From Saccharothrix luteola (GTDB lineage Bacteria > Actinomycetota > Actinomycetes > Mycobacteriales > Pseudonocardiaceae), in contig NZ_JAJHUO010000048.1 in the NCBI RefSeq assembly GCF_020859565.1, positions 1-49,632 on the forward strand: DNA of 49,632 nt, read 5' to 3'. This document shows positions 18,251-26,812 of the stretch, piece by piece; the first letter of the stretch is position 1; each line of letters opens with the position of its first letter. A model generated the notes under the pieces. The model searched no databases and was not told the DNA's origin. It saw only the letters and a list, made by a program, of their open reading frames with translations. The translations under genes were made by a program, and so were the position numbers.

Positions 18251-19007
18251 GGTGTCGGGCGATGCCCGCAGCGCTGTGCCCGGCCAGACGTAGCGAGAAG
18301 ATCAGCTTCACGGTGGGTGCGGTGGCCGAGTTCGGCACGAGCCGCTGCTGCCGCACCCCGCGACGCGCCAACGCCCGATTCGGGTGCGGCCCGGCGTCGA
18401 CCAGCCGGTAGCCGTAGGGCGGTCTGCCGCCGAGGTAGCGTCCCTGCTCGACGGTCTGCATGCGCATGGCGGTGACGACCCGGTGCCGGGACCGCAGCAC
18501 CTCCGTTTGTGAGCGCATCGCGAGTAGCGACAGCAACGCCTCGTGGGCGGGGTTGTCGAAGTCCACCGGCCCTTCGGCTTCTGGCAGCCACAGCTGCACC
18601 CCGTACCGCTCCAGCACAGCTCGCAGCTCCCGCACCTGGGCGCCGTCGAGGAACGCACGCTCGTACTCACCGACCACCACCGCGTCGACCCGATCCGCGT
18701 TCGCCGCGATGTAACGCAGCATCGCCGCAGCCCGAGGCCGTAGATGCCACGGCACCTGACGGGAACACCCGACCTCGAAGTACTCCCCCGTAATCACACC
18801 GTGCCCGCCGGTGAGCCTACGGGACACATCCATCTGCCACGCCCGCGACGTGCGCGGGTCCTGGTGCTCACGAGTGGAAGCCCGACCATAGAACAGAAAC
18901 CGCAGACTGCCGACAGGAGTCGCATCCATGGCCGGGATGCCCGGCGGGACCGTGGCGGCGATCCACTCGGCAAGCGTGGTCGGACGGGACAGGGCGGACA
19001 CCGACAT
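17127..19007 (-). CDS. Large serine recombinase (site-specific integrase), 626 aa
   Basis: The start chosen is ATG at 19007 (MSVSALSRPTTLAEWI), with GAGGA seven bases upstream; the frame opens earlier, to 19145. The N-terminal catalytic domain shows FYGRASTREHQDP with the presumed nucleophile serine in RAST, followed by the VVVGEYERAF region. The recombinase domain contains GGRPPYGYRLV and GNPRYTGHQVWNR, and a zinc ribbon shows CGVCGRKM with a second CRHGH half. The last ~170 residues are Arg/Pro-rich and do not look like a known fold, but the same frame is kept without indels in the right copy. Large serine recombinases insert and excise elements between att sites. Standing at the left end of the island, it is the likely mover of this element. 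Confidence 0.85.
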   Translation of the reverse strand: MSVSALSRPTTLAEWIAATVPPGIPAMDATPVGSLRFLFYGRASTREHQDPRTSRAWQMDVSRRLTGGHGVITGEYFEVGCSRQVPWHLRPRAAAMLRYIAANADRVDAVVVGEYERAFLDGAQVRELRAVLERYGVQLWLPEAEGPVDFDNPAHEALLSLLAMRSQTEVLRSRHRVVTAMRMQTVEQGRYLGGRPPYGYRLVDAGPHPNRALARRGVRQQRLVPNSATAPTVKLIFSLRLAGHSAAGIARHLNEQAVPSPSNVDAQRNRRYVDPGWSLRTVVEILGNPRYTGHQVWNRTSADRATRSPSGRRTSVRNEQHAWAISASIAHVPLVSEQDFVTAQTIQAARNSTRQADTDGGEHVYLLAGRLQCGVCGRKMDSHCSHGRAAYRCRHGHTSARTRPEGAPGNLYLREDHLLGRIAAHLTAVGIADNPGPEQTARLVDELGLVLRCDTAGVALLDRGGTRRARTPRRRLAPQPARRGNGTGDHGNAGKQLLLALSCATASAADQPDTPAGQVDAPADRTRPARRPLRRPLPPAAPQGRHRQTGFHVALRATRSRDASRAGGAEHPPPGEHGRDRGRQVVRRAGRRPLLLPSHRQIPYEQRPSGRLEAASGNTMPHEDPS

Positions 19008-19282
19008 AGCGCGGTCCTCGACATCGGAACGGGGGGTTGGACGCCGAGGTGACGAGGCACCTTCGCCACGATGACAAGGAACTCCAAATATACGCCCAAT
19101 CGGAGCAGCCCGAGCCGCCTGTGCTTGTCTAAACAGCTGCGGCATACGCGTATCTGACCGTGCCTGGTGGCGTCGATACCCACGGCAAGTCGCTGCTCGA
19201 TAGCGCGGAACCGCGCTGCCGTAGGCTTGACGTCGGCTTCAGTCTCTCGCGCACCGACGCCGACCTACCCCAAGTCGACCGC
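19008..19282. other. Gap between recombinase and SARP gene
   Basis: This holds the recombinase upstream region (minus strand) and the 3' flank of the SARP gene. The Shine-Dalgarno GAGGA of the recombinase lies at about 19015. No other gene or strong hairpin was seen. Confidence 0.4.
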
Positions 19283-22200
19283 TCAACCGCTGTCCGGATT
19301 GGCGCTGGTGAAATGGTCGTGCTCGTCGAGCTGCCGTTGGACGCGCTCGGCGTCGGTGTCGCGGCCTTGTTCCCGGTACAGCTGCAGTGCCTCCTGCCAC
19401 ACCGTGCGGGCCTGCTCGTGCCGGCCTAGGGCGGCGTGGGGATGGCCCACGCCGTCGAGGTTGTCCGCGACCGTGTAGGCGTTGTCGAGGCGGCGGTTCA
19501 GGGCGAGGGCGTGGTGGTAGTGGTCGAGGGCCTGGTGGTGGTCGCCGGTGTGGTGGGCGATGTAGCCCAGGCTGTCCAGGGTGTCCGCCTCGCCGTCGGG
19601 GTTGTGGTGGTGTCGGTGCAGGCTGAGGGCGGCCTGGCAGTGCTCGCGGGCGGTGTCGAACCGGCCCAGCCGCGCGGCGTGCCAGCCCACCGCGTTGAGC
19701 GCGTTGGCTTCCAACACCGGCCGGTCGAGGGCGCGAAAGAGGGCGACAGCGTGGTGGGCGTGCTCCAGGGCTTGCCGGTCGTCCCCCCGCTGTTCCCAGG
19801 CGAACGCGAGTGCCCGGTGGGTGAGGGCCTGTTCGGTGGGGTCGTGGTGGCGCAGGGCCAGGTCGAGGGCCTGCTCCAGGTGTGCGGTGACCTGTTCGTG
19901 TAGGCCCAGCCGGGAGCAGGCGAGGCCGAGCAGCCGGTGGGCGCGGCTGCGGGTGGCGAGGTCGGGCAGATGGTCGGCGGCCTCCAGCGCGGCCCGCCAC
20001 GTGGTGACCGCGTCACGCAGGTGTCCCCGTCGGAGGTGGAAGGTCGTCAGGTTCCATGCCAGGTGCCAGACGGTGTGGTGGTGGCCGAGGGTGGCGGCGG
20101 TGCGTTGGGTGGCCAGCAGGGTGGCGTGCTCGGCCTGCAGCCAGGCCAGCGCCGCGGCGGTGTCGGGCAGCGGGTGCGGGTGCACGCCGGGTGCGGGCGG
20201 CTCGAGCAACACGAGCGTGCCGTGGGGGTACAGGAGGCGTTCGGCGGTGTGGGCGGTGTGCAGGTGGAAGTCCCCCACCCGGGTCAGGGCCGCTTCCCGC
20301 ACGTGCCCGGGCAGGGTGGTGTGGGCGGTGTCCGCGGCGTAGCGGCGGACCAGGTCGTGCATCGCGTAGCGGCCGCCCGGCCGCCGTTCCAGCAGCGAGG
20401 CGTTCTCCAGCCCGCTCAGCGTCCTGCGGGCGGAGCGGTCGGGCAGGCCGGTGAGGGCGGCGGTGGCGGGCGGGGTGGTGTCCGGGCCGGGGGCGATGCC
20501 CAGCAGTGCGAACACTGTGCGTTGCCGGTCGGTGAGGTGGCGCAGGGACCAGGACAGCACGGTGGGCAGGCTGGCGGCCGGGTCGGTGTCGTGGTCAAGC
20601 GCCTCCAGCCCGAGGTCGCGCAGTTCGGCGGCGGCCTCGGCCAACGCGACGTCGGGGCGAGTCCCGGCGGTGCGGGCGATGATCGACAATGCCAGTGGGT
20701 GGCCCCCGCACAGCCCGATCAGCTCGTCCACCGCCTCGGGTTCCGCAACGACGCGGTCGGAGCCCAGGCGGGCGGCCAGCAGGCCGCGCGCCTCGTCGCG
20801 GTCAAGGACGTCCAGGGGCAGGTGTCGGGCGCCGTGCCGGTCGATCAGCGAGGCCAGCCGGTGACGGCCGGTGACCAGTACCGTGCAGGACGGCGAGCCG
20901 GGCAGCAGCGGCACGACCTGCTCGCTGGTGGCGGCGTTGTCCAACACGATCAGCATCCGCCGCCCGGCCACCAGGCTGCGGTACAGCGCGGCCTGGGCGT
21001 CGAGGTCGGCGGGGATGCGGTTCGGGTCGACTTCGAGGGCGTCGAGGAACCCGCGCACCGCCGCCGCCGGGTCCATCACGTCGCTGGTGGGGCTGAAGCC
21101 GTGCAGGTCGACGAACAGCTGCCCGTCGGGAAACCGCTCCAGGTGACGGTATGCCCACGTTAGGGCGAGCCAGGTCTTGCCGATGCCCCCGGCACCGCCG
21201 ATCGCCGAGACCAGCACCGTCGCGCCCTGCCCCGCACTTGCCGGGCCGGTGGTTGGGGCTGCGGTGGTCGGTTCCCGCGTTTCGGTGCCTGGTTCCTGCG
21301 GTGTGGCGGCGTGGGTCAGGGCACGGTCCAGACGGGCCAGTTCCGCCCTCCGGCCGGTGAACAGTCCCGGTGCGGCGGGCAGCTGCCGCGGGATGACCGG
21401 CGCGGGTCGCGGTGGTGGCGGGTGCAGGTTCAGGTTGCCGTGCACCACACCGACGGCGGCACCGTGATCGGTGGCGACGAGGTCACCGTGGATGCTGGTT
21501 GTCACCGCGGTGCGGGCGTTCGGGGTGGTGTCGGGGTGGGGCGGGTCGGCCGCCGACGCGGTGTGCCCGTGGTCCGCGTCGGCTAGCGGGGGGTTGTCCG
21601 GTTCTCCCGTCTGGGGCGGTGCGCTGATGGTGAGGTGGTCGCCGGTAGCGGCACCGATGGTGATGCCCCATGCCGCGCCGTTGACGCCACCGTGAATAGT
21701 CGTACTACGACCACCGGCCCCGCTGACACCCTCGTGGTGGCTGGAGGCTATGTCCCCGGTGCCGAGGTCGCTGGATTCGCCGTTGGTGCCTGTGGGTGTG
21801 CTGTTGTGCGGGGTTGGTGTGGGGCCTGGTGGGTGGGTGACGAGGTGGTGCAGGCGGGTCCGGGTGGGGGTCGAGAGTCCGGTGCCGCCGCTGAGGTCGC
21901 GCATGCGGGTGGCGATGTGGTCGGCCCAGGCGGTGATGTCGACGTGTCGGCCGCTGTGAGCCAGTGCCTCGGCGCCCAGGAGCAGGAGTCGTTCGTCGTG
22001 GACGATGTCGGCTTCCAGCGGGCCGAGCTGAGGTGGGATCTCGTGGTGTCGACCTTGTTCGAGCAGCAGTTCCCAGAGGGTGGACAGGGCGGTGCGGCGG
22101 TGTGCGTGGGCATGGTGGCGGAAGGTGTCCACCCAGCGTCTGCGCACGTCCTCCAGCGGCGTCCCACGCCACAACGCGAGGGCGTCGTGGAGGCGGTCGG

Positions 22201-22558
22201 GGTCGCGGTGTTCGCCCGCGGCACGGGTTTCGCGCAGGAAGCGGTGGTAGTCGACAGTGCCGGGGTCGACGTCGAGACGGTAGGCATTGGCACCGGAGTC
22301 GTGGCGTAGCCAGGTGCCGTCTCCTCCCGCTCGTTCCATGGCGTCGCGAATGTAGCCGACGTAGCGGATCAAGGTTTCCGGTTTGGGTTCGCTGCGCCCT
22401 TCCTCGACCCAGATCCGGTCGAGCAGCGTGGCGACGGGGACGGGTCGGCCGACCTCGACGGCCAGCAGGCCCAACAGACCCCGTTCGGCGGATCTGGTCA
22501 ACGTGATGACGTTGCGGTCGTCGTGGATCTCGACGTTGCCCAGTATCCGGATCTCCAC
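19283..22558 (-). CDS. SARP/AfsR-type regulator: winged helix-BTAD-NB-ARC-TPR, 1091 aa
   Basis: GTG at 22558 (MEIRILGNVEI) fits the usual SARP N-terminus, with a GGGGGAC ribosome site; the frame is open to 22861 but that part is unlike protein. Residues 1-95 are an OmpR-like DNA-binding domain and ~100-245 a BTAD helical domain. A Gly/Thr-rich linker follows with GGVNGAAWGITIGAATGDH. NB-ARC comes next with Walker A GGAGGIGKT near residue 455 and LIVLDNAATSEQVVPLL as Walker B, then several TPRs to the C-terminus, including RDTDAERVQRQLDE. These proteins activate neighbouring genes after ATP-dependent switching. It is divergent from the peptide/ThiF pair, so it may control that pair. Its linker, NB-ARC and TPRs are clearly paralogous to the cyclase-like STAND gene at 26813-29862. 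Confidence 0.88.
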   Translation of the reverse strand: MEIRILGNVEIHDDRNVITLTRSAERGLLGLLAVEVGRPVPVATLLDRIWVEEGRSEPKPETLIRYVGYIRDAMERAGGDGTWLRHDSGANAYRLDVDPGTVDYHRFLRETRAAGEHRDPDRLHDALALWRGTPLEDVRRRWVDTFRHHAHAHRRTALSTLWELLLEQGRHHEIPPQLGPLEADIVHDERLLLLGAEALAHSGRHVDITAWADHIATRMRDLSGGTGLSTPTRTRLHHLVTHPPGPTPTPHNSTPTGTNGESSDLGTGDIASSHHEGVSGAGGRSTTIHGGVNGAAWGITIGAATGDHLTISAPPQTGEPDNPPLADADHGHTASAADPPHPDTTPNARTAVTTSIHGDLVATDHGAAVGVVHGNLNLHPPPPRPAPVIPRQLPAAPGLFTGRRAELARLDRALTHAATPQEPGTETREPTTAAPTTGPASAGQGATVLVSAIGGAGGIGKTWLALTWAYRHLERFPDGQLFVDLHGFSPTSDVMDPAAAVRGFLDALEVDPNRIPADLDAQAALYRSLVAGRRMLIVLDNAATSEQVVPLLPGSPSCTVLVTGRHRLASLIDRHGARHLPLDVLDRDEARGLLAARLGSDRVVAEPEAVDELIGLCGGHPLALSIIARTAGTRPDVALAEAAAELRDLGLEALDHDTDPAASLPTVLSWSLRHLTDRQRTVFALLGIAPGPDTTPPATAALTGLPDRSARRTLSGLENASLLERRPGGRYAMHDLVRRYAADTAHTTLPGHVREAALTRVGDFHLHTAHTAERLLYPHGTLVLLEPPAPGVHPHPLPDTAAALAWLQAEHATLLATQRTAATLGHHHTVWHLAWNLTTFHLRRGHLRDAVTTWRAALEAADHLPDLATRSRAHRLLGLACSRLGLHEQVTAHLEQALDLALRHHDPTEQALTHRALAFAWEQRGDDRQALEHAHHAVALFRALDRPVLEANALNAVGWHAARLGRFDTAREHCQAALSLHRHHHNPDGEADTLDSLGYIAHHTGDHHQALDHYHHALALNRRLDNAYTVADNLDGVGHPHAALGRHEQARTVWQEALQLYREQGRDTDAERVQRQLDEHDHFTSANPDSG

Positions 22559-23026
22559 CCGTCCCCCCGGCTTTAGCCCTTGCTGACGAGCGCAGTCTGT
22601 CGAGATCCGCCCCGTCGTCCAGCCGATACGACGGTGCTGCACTCGTCCGTAACGCGGGTCCACCCGGACGGGGCAGGTGCCGTCGACGGTGCGTGGCGGT
22701 TTCGCACTTCGGGTTCGGCCGAGTGGTGTCCGACAACTGCGGACACCACGGCGGACAAAATTCCCACCCGTTTGGGGTAGCGATGTCCGCCTCGGTGTCG
22801 CGGACGCCGTCCGGGGATCTGTCGCGTGCGTTCGCCGATGCTGATTCCAGTCCCGGCACACGGGATGCGAGGTCGGAATCGGAGATCGACGTCATGAGCG
22901 GCATGGGTGGCTACGGCCATCACCTACCGGATGCGTACCAGGCGAAGCGATTCTGCTGCCGGGTCTCGCTCCGCGAGGGTGTGCGCGGCTTGGGCGCGAG
23001 CTCCTTGGGCGGGGAGGGAGGTGACT
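22559..23026. other. Divergent promoter region, SARP gene versus peptide/ThiF pair
   Basis: 468 bases with no convincing gene. It contains a 10-bp inverted repeat in the middle and the strong Shine-Dalgarno GGGAGGGAGGTGA of the micro-ORF at its right end. Short overlapping ORFs on both strands lack protein-like features. Confidence 0.5.
22723..22749. promoter_or_regulatory. 10-bp inverted repeat in divergent promoter region
   Basis: GTGGTGTCCG (22723-22732) and CGGACACCAC (22740-22749) are perfect complements around a 7-base spacer. The position, midway between the SARP start and the micro-ORF, suits an operator. A hairpin in a transcript is the alternative. Confidence 0.5.
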
Positions 23027-23092
23027 GTGGTGATCGAGTTCGAGGATGTGGTGTGGCAGGAGTCGTTCAGCGGCGAGCAGGTCGGCGGTTGA
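23027..23092 (+). CDS. Micro-ORF: 21-residue peptide ending Gly-Gly, putative modified-peptide precursor
   Basis: GTG GTG ATC GAG begins five bases after a near-perfect Shine-Dalgarno (GGGAGGGAGGTGA, 23012-23024). The peptide starts MVIEFEDVVWQ and ends SFSGEQVGG before TGA. The second GTG at 23030 would give 20 residues. The next gene follows 17 bases later with its own ribosome site. It is Glu-rich in the first half, and the Gly-Gly end recalls the C-termini that E1/ThiF enzymes adenylate. Neighbouring a PqqD-ThiF protein, it is a good candidate substrate. I know no named peptide with this sequence. It could instead be a leader ORF that sets translation of the ThiF gene. Confidence 0.6.
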   Translation: MVIEFEDVVWQESFSGEQVGG

Positions 23093-23109
23093 TCAGAAGG
23101 AGGGTGTTG

Positions 23110-24210
23110 ATGTTTCGTCCACGAATCAAGTTCGAACACCGGCCCGTCCGCTACGGCGAGGACCGGATCAGGATCGGAGGCGACGTAGTCGGTGTCGCCT
23201 CGGAGATCGGTGACCCGGAAGGGTGGGTGTGGACGTTGCTCAACACCCTCGACGGCACGCGCACGGTGGACCAGGTCGTCGCCGACCTGGTCCACCGCTA
23301 CCCCGACCTGCCGCAGGAGCAAATAAGGCAGGCGGTCGACGACCTGGTCACCGCAGGGTACGTCTACGACTCCGCCGCACCTCCACCAGAACGGGTAATC
23401 GGCACGGGGTTGGATCGGTACGACCGCGGGATGATGCTGTTGCGGTGGATGGACCGCACTCCTGGCCGCAGCGCCTGGGACGCGCAGTTGCTGCTGCACC
23501 AGGCCCGGGTGACCGTGGTCGGGGTCGGCGGTGTCGGTGCCGCAGCGGCGTGGGCGTTGGCTTCCTCCGGTGTCGGGCAGGTGCACTGCGTGGACGGCGA
23601 CGTAGTGGAGTTGTCCAACCTCAACCGGCAGGTCCTCTACACCGAGCACGACCTCGGTCGATCGAAAGTCGAGGTCGCGGTGCAACGGCTGCGGCAGCAC
23701 AACTGCGAGGTGGTGGTCACCGGTGACCACCTGGTGATCGACCGGCCTGGGCAGCTGCGGGCGTTGGCGGCGGACTGTGATGTGCTGCTGCTGGCGGCGG
23801 ACACACCGGGTGAGATCCGGTCGTGGACAAACCGGGCGTGTTTGGCCACCGGGACGGCGTGGGTGCACGGCGGCTACTTTGGTCCGCAGGTCCATATCGG
23901 ACTGTACCGGCCAGGAAGCGGGCCGTGCGCGGACTGCGGCCGCACAGTCCGGTTAGAGCGTGATGCCGCGTTGCCGCCGCTGACCCCATGGGCACCGGCC
24001 CGCGGTCAGACGCCTCCGCACGCGGCGAACGCGGTGACCGCAGGGATGACCGGGTTACTGGCGGCGCACGCGGTGACCAGCCTGATCACCGGCGCGCCGG
24101 CACTGCCGGTCAACCGGGAATACGGGCTGAACCTGGTGACTCTGCGCGAACACACCGTCGGATTGGACGCACCCCGGTCTGATTGCCCGACCTGTCACGG
24201 GCTGGTCTGA
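23110..24210 (+). CDS. PqqD-like/ThiF-family E1-like adenylyltransferase, 366 aa
   Basis: ATG at 23110 is preceded by GAAGGAGGG. Residues ~20-88 resemble a PqqD-type RiPP recognition element (WVWTLLNTLDGTRTVDQVV then a helix to TAGYVYD). From ~130 a ThiF/MoeB Rossmann fold follows with GVGGVG at 138-143, VDGDVVELSNLNRQ at 161-174, and K186 in DLGRSK, the usual ATP-binding set of E1-like enzymes. Two CxxC pairs (CADC and CPTC) give the MoeB/ThiF zinc site. Known relatives (MccB, pantocin-type PaaA, ThiF) activate a peptide or protein C-terminus or side chain with ATP. Here the 21-residue ORF just upstream is the obvious substrate. No protease or exporter is nearby. Its 3' end overlaps the convergent NB-ARC gene by 16 bases. 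Confidence 0.82.
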   Translation: MFRPRIKFEHRPVRYGEDRIRIGGDVVGVASEIGDPEGWVWTLLNTLDGTRTVDQVVADLVHRYPDLPQEQIRQAVDDLVTAGYVYDSAAPPPERVIGTGLDRYDRGMMLLRWMDRTPGRSAWDAQLLLHQARVTVVGVGGVGAAAAWALASSGVGQVHCVDGDVVELSNLNRQVLYTEHDLGRSKVEVAVQRLRQHNCEVVVTGDHLVIDRPGQLRALAADCDVLLLAADTPGEIRSWTNRACLATGTAWVHGGYFGPQVHIGLYRPGSGPCADCGRTVRLERDAALPPLTPWAPARGQTPPHAANAVTAGMTGLLAAHAVTSLITGAPALPVNREYGLNLVTLREHTVGLDAPRSDCPTCHGLV

Positions 24211-26324
24211 CCTGCTGCTCCGGCTTCCAGCTCGCGAAGCCGGAGCAGCACCTCCTCCGCCCGCGGGTCCATCAGCGCGGTCAGCACCGCCACCGCCTCC
24301 TCCAGCATCTGCCGGGCTTGCGTAGGCTGCCCCAAGTGCTGGTGGGAGGCGGCCGCGGCCTCGCAGAGGGGAGCGATCAGGTACTCCATCCCACCGGCCT
24401 CCCGGCACGACTGCAAGGCCTGTTCGCACAGCTCCAACACACGGCGGTACTCGCCCAGTTCCTGCCACGCAGTGGCCATTGTCCGCAGGGCGTGAGCCTG
24501 GCTCGCGGGATCGGCCTCGCGGCGCAGCACCAACTCGCGCTCCGCATGGACCAGTCCCTCCCGTGGCCGTCCGGCGGCGATGTGGATCGCCCCCAGGTTG
24601 CCCTCCACCACCGCCTCGGTGCGCACCTCACCGGCCCGGCGCGCCAGCGGCAGAGCTTCGGTGTAGCAGGCCAACGCCTGCTCGTAGCGTTTGAGCGCCC
24701 TGTGCAGGTAACCCAGGCCACACCAGGCTTCCAACTCCCGGACGGTGTCGTCCACCAGGCGTGCGGTCTCCATCACCTGCGTGAAGTCGGCTTCAGCCTG
24801 TGCCCACATCCCCATGTCGTGATGGGTGTTGCCGCGGCGGATCAGCAACGACAACTCCGAGCCGTGGTCGCCTGAGGCGCGCGCAGCCGACAATCCCAGC
24901 GTCTCCGCCTCCAGCCGCAACGGCCACCACGACTGCGGACGCAACGTCACGAACCGGTACGCGCCAGCCAGCAGGATCGTCTCTTCCCACAACCGGTCCT
25001 GGTGGGCGATGCGCACCGCCGACATCATCGTAGGCAACTCCGAGATCAACCACTCCATCGCCGCCGCGCGGTCGAACTCCGGCACCCCACGAGCCCTGCC
25101 TCGCAGCGCCAAGGGCGAATTGCCGGGAAACACCACCCGGTCTGCCACATCGGCGACTGTCGCGTACCAGCCGATCGCCCGTTCCACAGCCTGTCGCCGC
25201 TCCGGCCCGGAATCGTCGGCATCTGCCCGCCCAGCCGCATAGGCGTGCGCCAAGTCGTGCAGCCGATACCGCCCCACCCCGGCCGGCTCCACCAGATTCA
25301 GATCGACCAAGTCCTCCAGCAGCCGACGGACCCGCGACAACGGCCAGTCCGACAAGGCTGCCGCCGCGCCTTCGCCCAGCTCCGCCGCAGGGTGCAGGCC
25401 CAGCAGCCGGAACAGACGCGCCTGCTCCGGCGACAACCGCGCATACGACGCGTCGAACACCGCCCGCACCGCAGTCGAATCGTCCCCCGACACGCTCAAC
25501 CCCTCCACCCTGCCCCGCTGCCCGGCGATCTCGGCCACCAACCCCGCCACACTGCCATGCCGACGCCCTGCGACCCGGCACGCCGCAACCCGCAACGCCA
25601 ACGGCAACCCACCACACAAGGCAACCAACGACGCGACCGCCTCCGGCTCCGCCCGAGCACGCTCCTCACCGATCACACCCTCCACCAACGCCACCGCGTC
25701 CTCAACGGGCAGCACGCCAACCGGCAGCCGTACCGCACCATCGGAGACCGCCAACCCCGTCAACGCCGCACGCCCGGTCACCACCGTCACACACCCCGAC
25801 CCCGCAGGCAGCAACGGCCTCACCTGGTCCGCCGACACAGCGTTGTCCAACACCACCAACACCCGCCGCGACGCAGTCAGCGACCGATACAACCCGACCT
25901 GCGCCTCCTCAGCCGCCGGCACAGCCTCCGCCGAAACCCCCAACCCCTGCAAAAACCCTGCCAACACCGCTGACGGAACCAATGGAGCACTCGGCCCGTA
26001 ACCCCTCAGATCGGCGAACAGCGTCCCGTCAGGAAACCGCGACTCAGAACCTCGCGCCCACCGCACCGCCAGCGACGTCTTCCCGACCCCACCCATCCCC
26101 TCCAACACCACCACCGACGGACCACTCGGCTCATCCGACGCCCCGCCCAGCGCGCTGTCCACTGCCGCGAGTTCGCCAGCCCGGCCGGTGAAGTCCCGGA
26201 CACCAGCCGGCAACTGCCGAGGTACCGGAGCCCGTGGCGTCGGCAGCACCACCTGCCCGATGCTGCCCGCCTGCACCACCGCGCCCGCCACGGCAATTCC
26301 CGCCAACGAGTTCGACACACCCAT
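24195..26324 (-). CDS. NB-ARC-TPR STAND protein, 709 aa
   Basis: The ATG at 26324 (MGVSNSLAGIAVAGAVVQAGSI) matches the short hydrophobic head common in actinobacterial NB-ARC proteins; the frame continues upstream to 26465 without family sequence. NB-ARC spans about 40-330 with LEGMGGVGKTSLA near residue 80 and VLVVLDNAVSADQVRPLLP. GLPLALRVAACR is the winged-helix entry, and the C-terminal half is TPR-like (KRYEQALACYTEALPLARRA). No DNA-binding or catalytic head is visible, so it may work with a partner such as the neighbouring regulator or ThiF pair. The last 16 bases overlap the 3' end of the ThiF gene. A 32-bp perfect palindrome lies about 100 bases upstream. Confidence 0.85.
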   Translation of the reverse strand: MGVSNSLAGIAVAGAVVQAGSIGQVVLPTPRAPVPRQLPAGVRDFTGRAGELAAVDSALGGASDEPSGPSVVVLEGMGGVGKTSLAVRWARGSESRFPDGTLFADLRGYGPSAPLVPSAVLAGFLQGLGVSAEAVPAAEEAQVGLYRSLTASRRVLVVLDNAVSADQVRPLLPAGSGCVTVVTGRAALTGLAVSDGAVRLPVGVLPVEDAVALVEGVIGEERARAEPEAVASLVALCGGLPLALRVAACRVAGRRHGSVAGLVAEIAGQRGRVEGLSVSGDDSTAVRAVFDASYARLSPEQARLFRLLGLHPAAELGEGAAAALSDWPLSRVRRLLEDLVDLNLVEPAGVGRYRLHDLAHAYAAGRADADDSGPERRQAVERAIGWYATVADVADRVVFPGNSPLALRGRARGVPEFDRAAAMEWLISELPTMMSAVRIAHQDRLWEETILLAGAYRFVTLRPQSWWPLRLEAETLGLSAARASGDHGSELSLLIRRGNTHHDMGMWAQAEADFTQVMETARLVDDTVRELEAWCGLGYLHRALKRYEQALACYTEALPLARRAGEVRTEAVVEGNLGAIHIAAGRPREGLVHAERELVLRREADPASQAHALRTMATAWQELGEYRRVLELCEQALQSCREAGGMEYLIAPLCEAAAASHQHLGQPTQARQMLEEAVAVLTALMDPRAEEVLLRLRELEAGAAGQTSP

Positions 26325-26812
26325 CCCGTCCACCACCCACCACAGATCCCACAACCGGCACCGCCGCACCACCGCATCAACTGGAGTCCACCCGGTCGGC
26401 TCACCCACCCGCGACACGCTGCCTCCTGGCGTCGATCGATCGACGCCAGGAGGATGTGGACGCATCGGACAGCACGCCGGTTGTCAACCCACGGCTGCAT
26501 GAAGCTACGGCCGATATCAGCCGGTCGAGTGGTGGAGCACAACCGAAGGTGCGACCGACACGCGAGATAGACCACGTCGCAGCCACTCGCAACACCATCG
26601 GCAATCTCGCAAACACCGGATGTCCATCGAACGCATCGATGACTGACGATCACCGCCGAACAGCGGACCGGAGTGGCAGCACACCCACCAGTCAGGTGGA
26701 CTCGTACAGCCGAATGAGCGATTGGTGCGCCAAACGACACGGCACCCACCGACGCCGGCCGGTAGAACGGAGGTCATCGGCGCACCACGCGGTTCTGCCC
26801 TCGGGGGTCGAC
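26325..26812. other. Divergent intergenic region between NB-ARC and cyclase-like STAND genes
   Basis: 488 bases without a credible gene. It contains the 32-bp palindrome near the NB-ARC gene and a short hairpin (CCACC, AGTCA, GGTGG at 26685-26699). Base composition is lower in GC than the flanking genes. Confidence 0.45.
26422..26453. promoter_or_regulatory. 32-bp perfect palindrome, candidate operator
   Basis: The half-site CCTCCTGGCGTCGATC is followed directly by its exact reverse complement, with no spacer. It lies 98-129 bases upstream of the NB-ARC ATG at 26324 and in the divergent promoter region. A dimer-bound operator is the simplest reading. A cruciform or recombination site is possible. 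Confidence 0.6.

Noticed and set aside
19937..21163. 408 aa plus-strand ORF opposite the SARP gene
   Set aside because: Gly/Val/Gln-rich antisense of TPR and NB-ARC codons.
23027..23092. Reading the micro-ORF as a ubiquitin-like protein
   Set aside because: 21 residues cannot form a beta-grasp fold; only the Gly-Gly end is shared.
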